Positions 36,101-44,812 are shown, counted from the stretch's first letter. The stretch is DNA of 64,000 nucleotides from Paenibacillus sp. NFR01 (GCF_900111565.1 NZ_FOIK01000008.1:107770-171769); one strand, 5' to 3'. The notes: a model not told the origin generated them from the sequence alone. Translations and numbers: made by a program.

Positions 36101-36229
36101 GCGCATGCCTCCCCGCAGCGCAAGACGTCTAACGACGCGCGTCCAGGCGTCCACTTTCGGTTCCGAAGTTTCGCCGGAGAAGAGAAACAGAACCTCCCCG
36201 AGCCAAATTGCATACAGATGCTTACTCAT
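33143..36229 (-). CDS. SNF2-family DNA-dependent ATPase/helicase
   Basis: 1028 residues. An N-terminal region of about 450 residues includes the bacterial SNF2-associated domain. The motor domain has LADDMGLGKTVQVI (Walker A, near 575), DEAQ-box VVLDEAQYIKN (near 680), MTGTPVENRLGELWSIF, and the second RecA lobe ending in QATDRAFRIGQRKNV (near 960). Members remodel protein-DNA complexes; the RapA-like role here is inference. The ATG at 36229 has AGGAGATC before it. Confidence 0.93.
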   Translation of the reverse strand: MSKHLYAIWLGEVLFLFSGETSEPKVDAWTRVVRRLALRGGMRPLAGAALRLAEVRYPVQPPAEGRAQRRSLPGRTLEGLALGPREALELLLAWDERLCREQGLEPGGELRYWAAAARFALELIGAGAIVPGAELQRTAGVRRRGGEQAALAIWSPLLRGDADKERFLQLAAAMPVLALGSFAPEDGEAGSREEAGAYVLYSFLRAIITAELKRTVAEHESELGRYKAEYRRGRSPLTELWWNGLLTGSRELPAQGTPAEVAELLAAVNGAAAAPVPKPGPEAEQSGQLSLGLRLEPPEEDGEAWNLSFWAECREEGGFWLPASAVWASQERDFTLWGKRYAGIQRQLLAALGRAAALSPDIRAALDAPAPAGTRLAPERLYAFLKESLQPLRDHGITVQMPSRWSREGRRKVGMRMRMALPPEQSAATEAALGMEALVSFRVEASLGGLSLGEDELQALADAGVPYVQFRGEWIEVDPKEVRQVLKYMKRHESGEMAAADWLRLQAEDDDERSFKGIQVMGMETAGLLASLIHGGAGGYAPPRRIPATLNGTLRPYQERGYQWLAALVGLGFGVCLADDMGLGKTVQVITCLLDQAQSASLGRESGPVLILCPTSLLGNWQRELQRFAPGLKVHIHHGSRRQRGRTFADLAAAHDILLTTYHLAGRDSDDLTAVRWSTVVLDEAQYIKNHRTKQAQSVMKLAAPRRIAMTGTPVENRLGELWSIFHFLNPGYLGSYHAFRQRYISGDGDGRLPELHRLVSPFLLRRLKSDPDISKDLPDKLELKSYCPLTETQAALYQGVVNEMLGLIGERTGIARKGVVLSSLTRLKQICDHPQLLRGEEGRTARGEPSGKLEMLYEVLDGIAELGESVLIFTQYVAMGELLVQRLGKRYGTPPLFLHGGIAKRERDAMVQAFQEGEGPSIFVLSLKAGGVGLNLTRANHVVHYDRWWNPAVENQATDRAFRIGQRKNVHVHKLICQGTLEERIDELIERKKNLSEQVIGSGEHWLTEMSNQELRELVELQGQDWL

Positions 36230-36330
36230 TGATGATCTCCTGACCACGAAATAATCTTCATCCCTCCATCTTATACGAAAAACAACGGTTTTAAAAACAT
36301 TTCTGCAAGATTTCACCGTATTTTGCACAG

Positions 36331-36364
36331 AAAAAAGTACAGTCCGGAGAAATCCCCTCCGGAC
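36331..36364 (-). terminator. Terminator of the GH31 gene
   Basis: GTCCGGAG and CTCCGGAC form an eight-pair stem. The plus-strand AAAAAA at 36331-36336 gives a T run on the minus strand. Confidence 0.85.
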
Positions 36365-36370
36365 CGGACA

Positions 36371-38836
36371 TCATCGGCTATTCCCTTCATTCCCGTCCTT
36401 GGCGCGCACCTTCAGGGTGCCCCCTTCCGGACGATCCTCCACCTGGACGAGAAATCCCCCGCTTTCGCCCAGACACCAGCCGGTTTGGCCGGCATCCAGC
36501 TGTTCGAGCGTTCTTCGCTTCATTCCGGCGATGCCTTCCGGCTGGAACGCAGAGTAACGCAGCTCAAAGCGCAGCGTCTCCCGGCGCGGGCGGAATGCAC
36601 CGGTCTGGTAAGACCAACGGAACGTTAACCCGTCGCTCTCCCCTTCGGCAGCGACATCAAGCACCGAATATTCGCCTTTGCGGTATGCAAAGCTGTGACC
36701 GTCGTCTTCATAGAGGCTGAACGCCGCACGGAAATCCTCGCTTGTTTCCGCCCCGTACAGCTGGAAGGTGATGGCGTCGCCGTTCTCCTCCAGAGCATGC
36801 TGCTTCAGCGGCCCTTCAGCGATAAAGCTGCCGGCCTTGACGTACATCGGCATGACATGCAGCGGTGCTGCCGCCAGAATGTGGACTCCGCCCTCGAAGG
36901 CTTCCCCGTCCCAATAGTCGAGCCAGCGCCCTTTCGGCAAATAGACCGAACGGTGCTCCGTATCCGGACGGTATACCGGCGCGATCAGCATGTTATCGCC
37001 GAACAGGAACTCGTCGCACAGGTTAGCCACATAAGGATCGCGCGGATATTCCAGCACCAGCGGCCGGATGACGGGCAGTCCGGTCGTCTCCGCCTCGCGA
37101 AACAGATTGTAGAGCTGCGGAAGGAGCCGGTAGCGCAGCCCGATAAATTCCCGCAGAATACGCTCCACCTCTTCCCCGAACGACCAGGGCTCCTGGCGCA
37201 GCGTGCCGATGGAGGAATGGTTGCGGCAATACGGGAAGAAGACGCCCATCTGCGTCCAGCGCACGAGCAGCTGCGCCGAGGTATGATGCGCGAAGCCGCC
37301 GATGTCCGGGCCGGCAAACGCAAGACCCGACAAGCCCATGTTAAGCACCATTGGCATGGCCATCGCCATATGCTCCCAGAAGCTGCGGTTATCGCCGGTC
37401 CAGACGGCCGCGTACCGCTGGATGCCGGCATAGCCGGCCCGCGTCAACACGAACGGGCGCTCGCCGCCGAGCTGCTCGGCCAGGCCCTCATAGGTTGCCT
37501 TGGACATCATCATACCGTACAGGTTATGGTACTCCTCATGCGTCACGGGCCGCCCATTGTTGAAATGCATGACGTCGAGATCCTTCGTTTTGCTCTCGTT
37601 AAACACCGCCGGTTCGTTCATGTCATTCCATATCCCCTGAATGCCCAGATCGGTATAGAACTTATGGAGATCGCCCCACCATTCGGCGGCGCGGCTGTCG
37701 GAGAAGTCGGGAAATGCGCTCGTACCCGGCCAGACCTCGCCAAAGAAAATATCTCCCTCAAGCCGCCGGCAGAAGTGCTTATTCAGCACGCCTTGCTGGT
37801 ATACCTCGTAGCGGGGGTCTTTTTTGACGCCGGGATCCACGATAGGGATAATGCGCACGCCTAGTTCCCTAAGTTCGGCGATCATTTTCTCCGGTTCCGG
37901 GAAATGAACGGGATCAAACGTAAACACCCGGTACTCGTCCATATAATGAATGTCCAGATAGATGACGTCGCAGGGGATGCCCTTCTCCCGGAACGTGCGG
38001 GCGAGCTGCAGCACCTCCTGCTGGTTCATATAACTATATCGCGACTGATGGTAGCCGATGGCCCATTTCGGCGGCAGAGCGATTCGTCCGGTCAGCGTCG
38101 TATAACGTTTCACCACGTCCTTCATTTCCGGCCCGTTGATGAAATAAATGTCGTATTCCCCGGTATCGCAGCCGATGGTAAAGGCGACGCCATGCGAGCG
38201 CATGTCAAAATCGCTGCGGCCCGTATTATCGAGGAACAAGCCGTAGGCGAGATCGCCGTGCATATGGATCAGCAGCGGAATCGTTTCGTATAATGCCTCG
38301 ATTTCCGGCAGATGGGGCGCAAAGACGTCGGTGTTCCAGTTTGTATATTTTTCGCCGCGTTTATCGAGAAAACTGGCCTTCTCCCCAAGTCCGTAGAAAT
38401 GTGAGTCCGGCTGCATATCATATTCGGCATGGCTGGCACCGCGCGGATTCCAACTGGTCAGGTTTTGCTGCATGACGGTTATTCCCTGGTGATTCTCCAC
38501 ACGGATCAGGAACGTGGCCTTGTCGATGATGAGCCGGATGGCCCCGGTCGTAAAGATCAGCCGCTCGTCGTCCTCTTCCTCCGGGAACAAATGCGGGATG
38601 CAGCATTCCGCAAGCACTGCCGGGGAGGTCGTCAAATCCGGCACGCTGCCGCGGAACACCTTCATCCGGAACATGTCGTCGCCCAAAAATAAAAAGGCAA
38701 TGCCTCCGCGCTCCCCCCGGCAGATGTAGACATTCTCCGAACGTTCCCAGGATACCAGGCTCCCCGGCGTATTCCAGGTCTCCTTCAATACCAGCGGCCC
38801 CATTTTTTCCGGCCGTATCGCCTCGCTGCTCTCCAT
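36371..38836 (-). CDS. GH31 alpha-glucosidase/alpha-xylosidase-type enzyme
   Basis: 821 residues, no signal peptide, so cytoplasmic. The nucleophile motif GIWNDMNEPAVF places Asp405 as nucleophile, and AVWTGDNRSFWEHM places Asp482 as acid/base. The N-terminal beta-sandwich (SHFYGLGEKASFLDKRG) and the (beta/alpha)8 start (AIGYHQSRYSYMNQQEV) are normal. It would hydrolyse non-reducing terminal alpha-glucose from short oligosaccharides. It could work with the alpha-glucoside uptake operon at 2-8 kb, but is not linked to it. Confidence 0.94.
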   Translation of the reverse strand: MESSEAIRPEKMGPLVLKETWNTPGSLVSWERSENVYICRGERGGIAFLFLGDDMFRMKVFRGSVPDLTTSPAVLAECCIPHLFPEEEDDERLIFTTGAIRLIIDKATFLIRVENHQGITVMQQNLTSWNPRGASHAEYDMQPDSHFYGLGEKASFLDKRGEKYTNWNTDVFAPHLPEIEALYETIPLLIHMHGDLAYGLFLDNTGRSDFDMRSHGVAFTIGCDTGEYDIYFINGPEMKDVVKRYTTLTGRIALPPKWAIGYHQSRYSYMNQQEVLQLARTFREKGIPCDVIYLDIHYMDEYRVFTFDPVHFPEPEKMIAELRELGVRIIPIVDPGVKKDPRYEVYQQGVLNKHFCRRLEGDIFFGEVWPGTSAFPDFSDSRAAEWWGDLHKFYTDLGIQGIWNDMNEPAVFNESKTKDLDVMHFNNGRPVTHEEYHNLYGMMMSKATYEGLAEQLGGERPFVLTRAGYAGIQRYAAVWTGDNRSFWEHMAMAMPMVLNMGLSGLAFAGPDIGGFAHHTSAQLLVRWTQMGVFFPYCRNHSSIGTLRQEPWSFGEEVERILREFIGLRYRLLPQLYNLFREAETTGLPVIRPLVLEYPRDPYVANLCDEFLFGDNMLIAPVYRPDTEHRSVYLPKGRWLDYWDGEAFEGGVHILAAAPLHVMPMYVKAGSFIAEGPLKQHALEENGDAITFQLYGAETSEDFRAAFSLYEDDGHSFAYRKGEYSVLDVAAEGESDGLTFRWSYQTGAFRPRRETLRFELRYSAFQPEGIAGMKRRTLEQLDAGQTGWCLGESGGFLVQVEDRPEGGTLKVRAKDGNEGNSR

Positions 38837-38916
38837 GCGTCATTCTCCCCCTTCGGCCGCTCCCGGCAAAATCATAATATTACTTATATACCCCGACTTG
38901 CCGGAAGACTATCCAT

Positions 38917-38955
38917 AAAAAATACAAAGGCCGCCAGCATGCAGCTGGTCGGCCT
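38917..38955 (-). terminator. Second minus-strand terminator near GH31
   Basis: AGGCCGCCAGC pairs with GCTGGTCGGCCT (one mismatch) with the T run on the minus strand. It may back up the RidA terminator just upstream. Confidence 0.7.
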
Positions 38956-39017
38956 ATGAGCATCATTGACTCGGTTATTAAGCGGAGCGGCAGCGGGGAA
39001 CTTGCTGCTCAAAAATA

Positions 39018-39056
39018 AATTCCGCCGTTCATGCCCTGGCATGAACGGCGGAATTT
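39018..39056. terminator. Terminator of ridA
   Basis: AAATTCCGCCGTTCATGCC and GGCATGAACGGCGGAATTTT are perfect inverted arms. Confidence 0.88.
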
Positions 39057-39092
39057 TCGATGCTCCCGATCCTTGCCGGATCGTGAACGCGT

Positions 39093-39473
39093 TTATTTTT
39101 TACGGGCGATTGCTTCGATTTCCACCAGTCCGTCTTTCGGCAGACGGGCCACTTCCACGGCGCTGCGCGCCGGATACGGCTCGGCGAAGAAGGTGCTGTA
39201 CACCTCGTTGACTGCGGCAAAATCGTTCATGTCCTTCAAGAATACGGTTGTTTTAACGACATGGTCGAGCGAAGCGCCGGCTTCCTCCAGAATCGCTTTG
39301 ACATTGCTCAGCGATTGACGGGCCTGCTCCTGTACGCCTTCGGCAAGCTCTCCGGTTTCGGGGTTAAGCCCGAGCTGTCCGGAAGTGAAAATCCAGTTCC
39401 CGTTTACGATCGCCTGGCTGTAAGGTCCGATAGCCCCGGGCGCCGAGGTCGTCGCCACCTGCTTTTTGCTCAT
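39093..39473 (-). CDS. ridA: RidA family enamine/imine deaminase
   Basis: 126 residues, the standard RidA length. APGAIGPYSQAIVNGNWIFTSGQLGLNP and YPARSAVEVARLPKDGLVEIEAIA are diagnostic; the Arg in the second motif binds the carboxylate of the imine intermediate. The protein clears reactive 2-aminoacrylate formed by PLP enzymes such as threonine dehydratase. The start at 39473 is the ATG of MSKKQVATT. Confidence 0.95.
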   Translation of the reverse strand: MSKKQVATTSAPGAIGPYSQAIVNGNWIFTSGQLGLNPETGELAEGVQEQARQSLSNVKAILEEAGASLDHVVKTTVFLKDMNDFAAVNEVYSTFFAEPYPARSAVEVARLPKDGLVEIEAIARKK

Positions 39474-39555
39474 GATTTCGCTCCTCCTGTTATGTACATT
39501 CGATTTATTATCCATTGTACGCGGGGGCCTTTGCCGATGCAAACTTTCCGTACCT

Positions 39556-40221
39556 TTACCGGCCGCCCAGCGCAAACAATACATCGTTCGGGTACACATG
39601 CGTTCCGCCGGTGCCGGCCCTCGCGATATTGGCCATCGCCCGCGCGACCGTCGCGGCGGGAACCGCACGGTAGCGTGCCAGAAACCGCGCAAACAGCTTG
39701 TCCAGTCCTTTCATGGCCACAGCGGATACCCGTTCGCCGAGCCGGAATTCTTCGCGTTCCCCCAGCAGTAGCGAGGGGCGGAACAGGTGAACCGCGGGAT
39801 ACCCCGCGTTCATCACGCCCTCCTCCATGTTGCCCTTGGTCCGGAGGTAGAAATTCCTCGACGACGCCGAGGCTCCCATCGAGGAGACCGCCAGAAACTG
39901 CCTGGCGCCTTTGGCCCTCGCCAGCCTTGCCGCCGCAAGCGGATATTGCAGATCCACCTTTTCAAACTGCTCCTGCGAGCCCGCCTTTTTGATCGTCGTG
40001 CCAAGGCAGCAGAACACCTCGGTAACGCCGGAGAAGCTATCCCCGTAATCCTCCAGCCGTTCCCAATCGATGACGGTCTGCGTCAGACGGGGATCGTTAA
40101 GAGGGAGCGTGCGGCGGACCAGCACCCGCACCTCCTCCCACCCGCCTCCGCTGAGCAGTTCTTCGATCAGGGCTTTCCCCACCATGCCGGTGGCTCCCAG
40201 CACTAACGCGATTTTGGCCAT
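39556..40221 (-). CDS. Atypical SDR, TIP30/HTATIP2-like NAD(P)-binding protein
   Basis: 221 residues. GATGMVGKALIEELL at residues 9-23 is the GxxGxxG dinucleotide site. CCLGTTIKKAGS and the FLAVSSMGASASSRNFYLRTKG segment (Ser, Tyr, Lys) follow the TIP30-like pattern. Substrate unknown. It starts ten bases after the MFS gene on the same strand, so they form one transcript. Confidence 0.88.
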   Translation of the reverse strand: MAKIALVLGATGMVGKALIEELLSGGGWEEVRVLVRRTLPLNDPRLTQTVIDWERLEDYGDSFSGVTEVFCCLGTTIKKAGSQEQFEKVDLQYPLAAARLARAKGARQFLAVSSMGASASSRNFYLRTKGNMEEGVMNAGYPAVHLFRPSLLLGEREEFRLGERVSAVAMKGLDKLFARFLARYRAVPAATVARAMANIARAGTGGTHVYPNDVLFALGGR

Positions 40222-40231
40222 AGTTCCTCCC

Positions 40232-41506
40232 CTATTCGTCCTTGAGAATGCGGCGGCCGGGCAGCAGCGCGAGCAGGATCATCACGGCGCCGACCGCAAG
40301 CTGCATGCCGTACACCTGAATCCAGTGCGGCCAGCCTTTAATCCCGTCGTAAATCTGGCCGCCGATAAGCGGTCCGAAAAAGGCGGCCAATCCGGTAAGC
40401 GCGGAATACATAGCCATGTACATCGGCCGCTCTTTTTTGGGGGTATCCCCGATAATGAAATTAAAAGCAAGCTGGTTAAACCCGCCGACGCCGACGCCAA
40501 ACACGATATGGGCGGCAAACAGGACCGGCAGCAGCGGAAATACCGACAGCAATCCCCACAGCAGCGAAGAGACGGCGATGATCGGCAGCGTGAACAGCAG
40601 CAGCCGTTTATTGCTGTACCGGGCATTCAGATTGCCCCATAAATAAAAGCTGGCCATCATAAACACCGTCTGCGCCACGTTCAGCAGCGACAGCGTTTCA
40701 TAGTTGATATGCAGAAGCTGCAGCATCACGTACGAGTAGAGCGGAACTGTGAGATTCTGCAGCAGCAGCCAGGCAGACAAAAACAGCGTCGAGCGCATAA
40801 ACAGCTTATCTTTCAGCGGTTTTTTCAGCATCGGCAGAAATTCCGTCTCTTCCGACTTCTCGAACGGAACGTCCGGATAGAAGAAAAAGACGGCGATATT
40901 GGCAAACGCAAAAACAGTCGCAATGATGTAAAGAATCGCAAAGCCGTGGCCGCCGGGGTAACGGTCCAGGATCACGCCGCCGCCGTACAGGACCAGACTG
41001 CCCAGCGCATTGAGCAGCGTATTGCGGATGCCGAAATAGCGCCCGCGAACTCTCGCAGGCACGAGGTCGCTGATCACGGAGTTCCACAGCACCCCGCCCG
41101 CCGTACCGGCGATAAAAGCAATCGTATACATAATGATGAAGGTCGCGACTCCGTACTCTTTCGGGACGGCAAACGGAATGATTCCGGTCAGCGCCCACAG
41201 TAGGCGGTGCAGCGCGACAAAAGTCACCATCGTCCACTTGCGGCTGCGCAGCCGCTGAATCAGGAACGCTACCGCAATCTGGACCAGATTGACAAGCGTA
41301 GTAAGCGCAAGCACAAAACCGATTTCCCCGGAGCTTGCCCCCAGGTACAGCAGATAGCCGGTAAGAAACTGTCCTTGCAGCAGAACGAGAAAGACCGTGG
41401 CCGGCACGCCTTCAAGCGTGGCGGTATAAAGATTTCTGCGGTGAGCCGACGGCTTGCGGAAAGGCCTGGGGCGCTTTGCAGTGAGCCGGTTTCTAATGAT
41501 GTCCAT
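40232..41506 (-). CDS. Major facilitator superfamily transporter
   Basis: 424 residues with about twelve membrane segments. The sequence has the loop R(V)RGRYFGIRNTL near residue 165 and a second-half motif near PKKERPMYMAMYSALTG. The signature motif between helices 2 and 3 is weak (LIQRLRSRKWTM). No close family can be named, so the substrate is unknown. AGGAGAG lies nine bases before the ATG. Confidence 0.87.
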   Translation of the reverse strand: MDIIRNRLTAKRPRPFRKPSAHRRNLYTATLEGVPATVFLVLLQGQFLTGYLLYLGASSGEIGFVLALTTLVNLVQIAVAFLIQRLRSRKWTMVTFVALHRLLWALTGIIPFAVPKEYGVATFIIMYTIAFIAGTAGGVLWNSVISDLVPARVRGRYFGIRNTLLNALGSLVLYGGGVILDRYPGGHGFAILYIIATVFAFANIAVFFFYPDVPFEKSEETEFLPMLKKPLKDKLFMRSTLFLSAWLLLQNLTVPLYSYVMLQLLHINYETLSLLNVAQTVFMMASFYLWGNLNARYSNKRLLLFTLPIIAVSSLLWGLLSVFPLLPVLFAAHIVFGVGVGGFNQLAFNFIIGDTPKKERPMYMAMYSALTGLAAFFGPLIGGQIYDGIKGWPHWIQVYGMQLAVGAVMILLALLPGRRILKDE

Positions 41507-41590
41507 GAAGCGTAACTCTCCTTATGATGCGGGCTTTGGCTCCATTCTACTCCGCAGCAAGGCCGTGTCAATCAGCCGGAATTCCAAAGA

Positions 41591-42991
41591 TTATTGGAGC
41601 GGTAAATAGAGGGAAAAGAGACTTCCTTCGCGCTCCTGGCTCTTCACCGTTATAAATCCGCCAAGCAGCCTGGCCAGGTCGCTGCTGATCGAGAGGCCCA
41701 GCCCGGTGCCGCCGTATTTGCGGCCGATAACTTGGTCCGCCTGCCGGAACGCCTCAAAGATAATGTCATGTTTGTCCGGCGCGATGCCGATTCCGGTGTC
41801 CTGGACATCAAAGACAAGCCAGTTCCGCCGGAGGGCACCCTCCCTCCGCTCCTCGGTCCGCACGTTCAGCTTGACCGAACCATCGGCGGTGAATTTAAAG
41901 GCGTTGGACAGCAGGTTCCGCAAAATTTGCTGCACCCGCTTCGGATCGGAAAGAATTACCTCCGGCACGTTTTCCCCAAGCCCGACCTCAAAATCGAGAC
42001 CCTTCTGCTTGGCCGTAACCTGGAACTGCAGCGACAAGAGCTCAGGAATCTCCCGGACGCTAAGCTCTTCATAGACAATATCGAGTTTGCCCGCTTCTAC
42101 CTTGGACAGATCAAGAATATCATTAATAAGTGCAAGCAGGTCTTCGCCCGAACGGTGGATGATTCCGCCGTATTCGGCCAGTTCCTCGGGGGTCAGCGCG
42201 CCGTCGTTCTCTTCAATTAACTGGGACAGATTGATGATGCTGTTCAGCGGCGTCCGCAGTTCATGCGACATATTGGCCAGAAACTCCGATTTGTACTGCG
42301 AGGCTAGCATCAGCTGTTTGGCCCGGTCCTCCAGCACAATCTTGTTTTTATGCAATTCTTCGGTCTGGCGCGACAACAGCTCATTGGCCCGGACGATCTG
42401 CCCGTTGCGCAAATTGTCCAGATAAAAGTCGTGGATGATGAAGGCAAACAGAAAACTCAGCAGCAGCCCGGCCGGGAACGTGACCGGAAAAATCTGCGTT
42501 ATGTATTGATGAAAGGGAATAACGCCGAAAACGCTGATATTGACGGCATTCATCAGATTAACAACCACAATGGTAATGAGGCCTTTGTAAACGGTCGTAA
42601 ACCGGGAGCGTCCCAGCCATAGGGCTAGTCCCGCGCAGATGAAGCCAAGGAGCGACAGATTGAGCACGCCGGCCACCGCCGCTTCGGTTACGCCGAAGGT
42701 CAGCCGCATAACTCCGATTCCGGTACCTACTATTATAAGGAAAAAAGGCTGAGGATAAGCCAGCGTGGAAATGATGAGAGGAACGAAACGCAAATCCAAA
42801 ATCACATGTTCATCCAGCCGGTAGCCGAAAAACGAACTGACCCAGCCGCCTAATATCGCCAGGAGCACCCAACTGATTTTTTTCACCCGGTCGGGCGCGA
42901 AAGCAATCGTATGTTTATAGATTAAATTGGCAATGAACGCCAATGTGATCAACAGAGCCGTATTCACGAAAAAGATTTTCAAATATTCCAT
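41591..42991 (-). CDS. Orphan sensor histidine kinase with 5TM LytS/YhcK-type input domain
   Basis: 466 residues. Six hydrophobic segments up to about residue 190 form a 5TMR-LYT/YhcK-like membrane sensor. The dimerisation box is SEFLANMSHELRTPLNSI with phospho-acceptor His243. The ATPase domain has NLLSNAFKFTADG, DTGIGIAPDKHDIIFEAF and GGTGLGLSIS. No receiver domain and no response regulator is adjacent on either side, so its partner lies elsewhere or it works in a phosphorelay, as the sporulation kinases of Bacilli do. Confidence 0.93.
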   Translation of the reverse strand: MEYLKIFFVNTALLITLAFIANLIYKHTIAFAPDRVKKISWVLLAILGGWVSSFFGYRLDEHVILDLRFVPLIISTLAYPQPFFLIIVGTGIGVMRLTFGVTEAAVAGVLNLSLLGFICAGLALWLGRSRFTTVYKGLITIVVVNLMNAVNISVFGVIPFHQYITQIFPVTFPAGLLLSFLFAFIIHDFYLDNLRNGQIVRANELLSRQTEELHKNKIVLEDRAKQLMLASQYKSEFLANMSHELRTPLNSIINLSQLIEENDGALTPEELAEYGGIIHRSGEDLLALINDILDLSKVEAGKLDIVYEELSVREIPELLSLQFQVTAKQKGLDFEVGLGENVPEVILSDPKRVQQILRNLLSNAFKFTADGSVKLNVRTEERREGALRRNWLVFDVQDTGIGIAPDKHDIIFEAFRQADQVIGRKYGGTGLGLSISSDLARLLGGFITVKSQEREGSLFSLYLPLQ

Positions 42992-43116
42992 AGCTTCACT
43001 CCTACCGCGATGTTGTCAGAATGTCCATATGCCTATAAGAATCCCTTCACTCCATACTACCATAAAGCGCTTAGTAAAATCATGGAACTTGAGAGTTATA
43101 GACGTTTTATGACAGC

Positions 43117-43148
43117 AAAAAAGCGCAAATCAACGTTGATTTGCGCTT
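43117..43148 (-). terminator. Terminator of csbD
   Basis: AAGCGCAAATCAAC and GTTGATTTGCGCTT are perfect arms, with the A run giving a minus-strand T run. Confidence 0.9.
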
Positions 43149-43186
43149 CGCGGAAGCCCCAAGGAATCCGCGTGTGTCTATCCCGA

Positions 43187-43399
43187 TTATTTATGAACGC
43201 TATGAACCGCTCGTTCCCAGTTACGATATTCGGTCTCGGCGTCATCCTTGGTGTGACCGTACCGCTCCTGAAGCTTGCCTACGAGCTTGTCCTTCTCGCC
43301 ATCAATGATATCAAGGTCGTCGTCGGTAAGCTCTCCCCATTGCTTTTTGGCTTCACCCTTCAGCTGCGTCCATTTGCCCTTCAGCACGTTGTTGTCCAT
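43187..43399 (-). CDS. csbD: CsbD-family general stress protein
   Basis: 70 residues. NVLKGKWTQLKGEAKKQWGELTDDDLDIIDGEKDKLVGKLQERYG is the full CsbD pattern, a small four-helix stress protein of unknown mechanism. I start at the ATG at 43399, nine bases after AAAGGAG; an ATG four codons earlier abuts the ribosome binding site. A SigB-type promoter lies upstream at 43454-43479. Confidence 0.93.
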   Translation of the reverse strand: MDNNVLKGKWTQLKGEAKKQWGELTDDDLDIIDGEKDKLVGKLQERYGHTKDDAETEYRNWERAVHSVHK

Positions 43400-43453
43400 G
43401 ATGCTCATCTCCTTTGCGGGTCCATTTGGCAGTTGCCTGTACACAATCACACA

Positions 43454-43479
43454 TTACCCGGGCCGATTAGCCTTGAAAC
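43454..43479 (-). promoter_or_regulatory. SigB-type promoter of csbD
   Basis: On the minus strand GTTTCA and GGGTAA are 14 bases apart, matching the SigB consensus GTTTAA-N12-14-GGGTAT. CsbD is a SigB-regulon protein in Bacillus, so gene and promoter agree. Confidence 0.75.
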
Positions 43480-43748
43480 TGCAAAAAACGTGGGACACGA
43501 TTCGTCAAAGCCGGACACATTTTGTCACATAATAGTCTATTAAGCAGGTATCCAGAAATTAAAATATTCGCTATAATACAGATGGGAAACGGAAACTTAC
43601 GTTTTAAGTGATTATTTTCACATGAGTTTCCCGGTCATTATGCTAGAATGCCTTCGGAGCAAAAACGGGTTGTTTAAAATTTTTCCTAATGTTTACTAAT
43701 ATATGTCATAGTCTTGCAACAAAAAAAGAGTCCGCCCTTATTGCATAG

Positions 43749-43784
43749 TGATAAATGTCATTTATCAAGTGATATTTATCACTT
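43749..43784 (+). promoter_or_regulatory. FNR/CRP-type palindrome and second palindrome upstream of pplA
   Basis: AAGTGATATTTATCACTT (43767-43784) is a perfect palindrome and fits the FNR/CRP pattern TGTGA-N6-TCACA at 8 of 10 positions. TACATT at 43805-43810 could be the -10, which puts the palindrome centre at about -41.5, the class II activator position. A second palindrome, TGATAAAT-gtc-ATTTATCA, lies at 43749-43767. The rest of 43480-43748 shows no gene. Confidence 0.5.
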
Positions 43785-43851
43785 CCAAGTCTATTAAAAT
43801 GTTTTACATTTTAATATATATATTTTAAACTAATTTTGGAGGTCATCACCC

Positions 43852-44763
43852 ATGAAAAAAGCTTCGATTATCTTGGCAAGCGCCATGGTTCTAGGCACGC
43901 TGCTCGCAGGTTGCGGCAACAACAACAATAACGCTGCTAACAACGCTGCGGCAACGAACGCTCCTGCCGAATCCGCCGCTCCTGCAACCAATGCCGGCAA
44001 CGCTGCGGCAACTGCAGAAACTGGCAAATATCAAGACGGAACATACTACGGAACTGCTGATGCCGATGCAGAAACCGGCTGGCAATCCTTCGTTATCCTG
44101 ACTGTTGAAGGCGGCAAGATCACCAACGTTGACTGGGACGGTTTCAACACCAAGACTGCAGGCGATCTGAAAAAGAAATTCTCCGAAGACGGCAAATACG
44201 GCATGAAAGCCGGCGGCGCTTCCGCTGAATGGCATGAAGAAGCAAACGCTGCTGCCGCTTACCTGGTTGAAAAACAAGATCCGGACGCAATCACGCTGAC
44301 AGACGACGGCCACACCGACGCAGTATCCGGCGTATCCATCCACGTTGCCGACCTGGTAACCGCATCGAAAGCTGCTCTGGCTGCTGGCCCTACCCAATTG
44401 GGACCTTACAAAGACGGCGGATACTTTGCTGAAGGCGAAATGGACGCTGAATCCGGCTGGAAATCTACTGTAGCCATTACCGTTGCAGGCGGCAACGTTG
44501 TTGCTGCTAACTTCAGCGGCGTGAATGCAGCAGGCGACGATAAGAAACAATATTCCATTGACGGCAAATACGGTATGAAAGCCGGCGGCGCTTCCGCTGA
44601 ATGGCATGAAGAAATCGCCCTTGCCGAAAAGTATTTCCTTGAAAATAAAGGCGCTGCTCCTGCATTGAAAGACGACGGAACCACAGACGCGATCTCCGGC
44701 GTATCCATCCATGTAGGCGAATATTTCTCCCTGGCAGAAAAAGCACTCGAAGGCGCGAAGTAA
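43852..44763 (+). CDS. pplA: PplA-like surface flavolipoprotein with two FMN-binding repeats
   Basis: 303 residues. The lipoprotein signal ends in TLLAGC, so Cys21 is lipidated. An Asn/Ala/Pro-rich tether of about 40 residues follows. Two domains of about 123 residues are tandem copies: GKYGMKAGGASAEWHEE starts at 114 and again at 238, and the flavin motif occurs as DAVSGVS at 156-162 and DAISGVS at 279-285. In PplA of Listeria, FMN is covalently attached to the last Thr/Ser of a Dxx(S/T)GA(T/S) motif; here Val replaces Ala in both. It would carry electrons outside the membrane. TTGGAGG precedes the ATG. Confidence 0.85.
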   Translation: MKKASIILASAMVLGTLLAGCGNNNNNAANNAAATNAPAESAAPATNAGNAAATAETGKYQDGTYYGTADADAETGWQSFVILTVEGGKITNVDWDGFNTKTAGDLKKKFSEDGKYGMKAGGASAEWHEEANAAAAYLVEKQDPDAITLTDDGHTDAVSGVSIHVADLVTASKAALAAGPTQLGPYKDGGYFAEGEMDAESGWKSTVAITVAGGNVVAANFSGVNAAGDDKKQYSIDGKYGMKAGGASAEWHEEIALAEKYFLENKGAAPALKDDGTTDAISGVSIHVGEYFSLAEKALEGAK

Positions 44764-44812
44764 TCCATCGCTATCCTCTTGCAGCTAATCAGACGAACGA
44801 GGTGAGTTTCTT

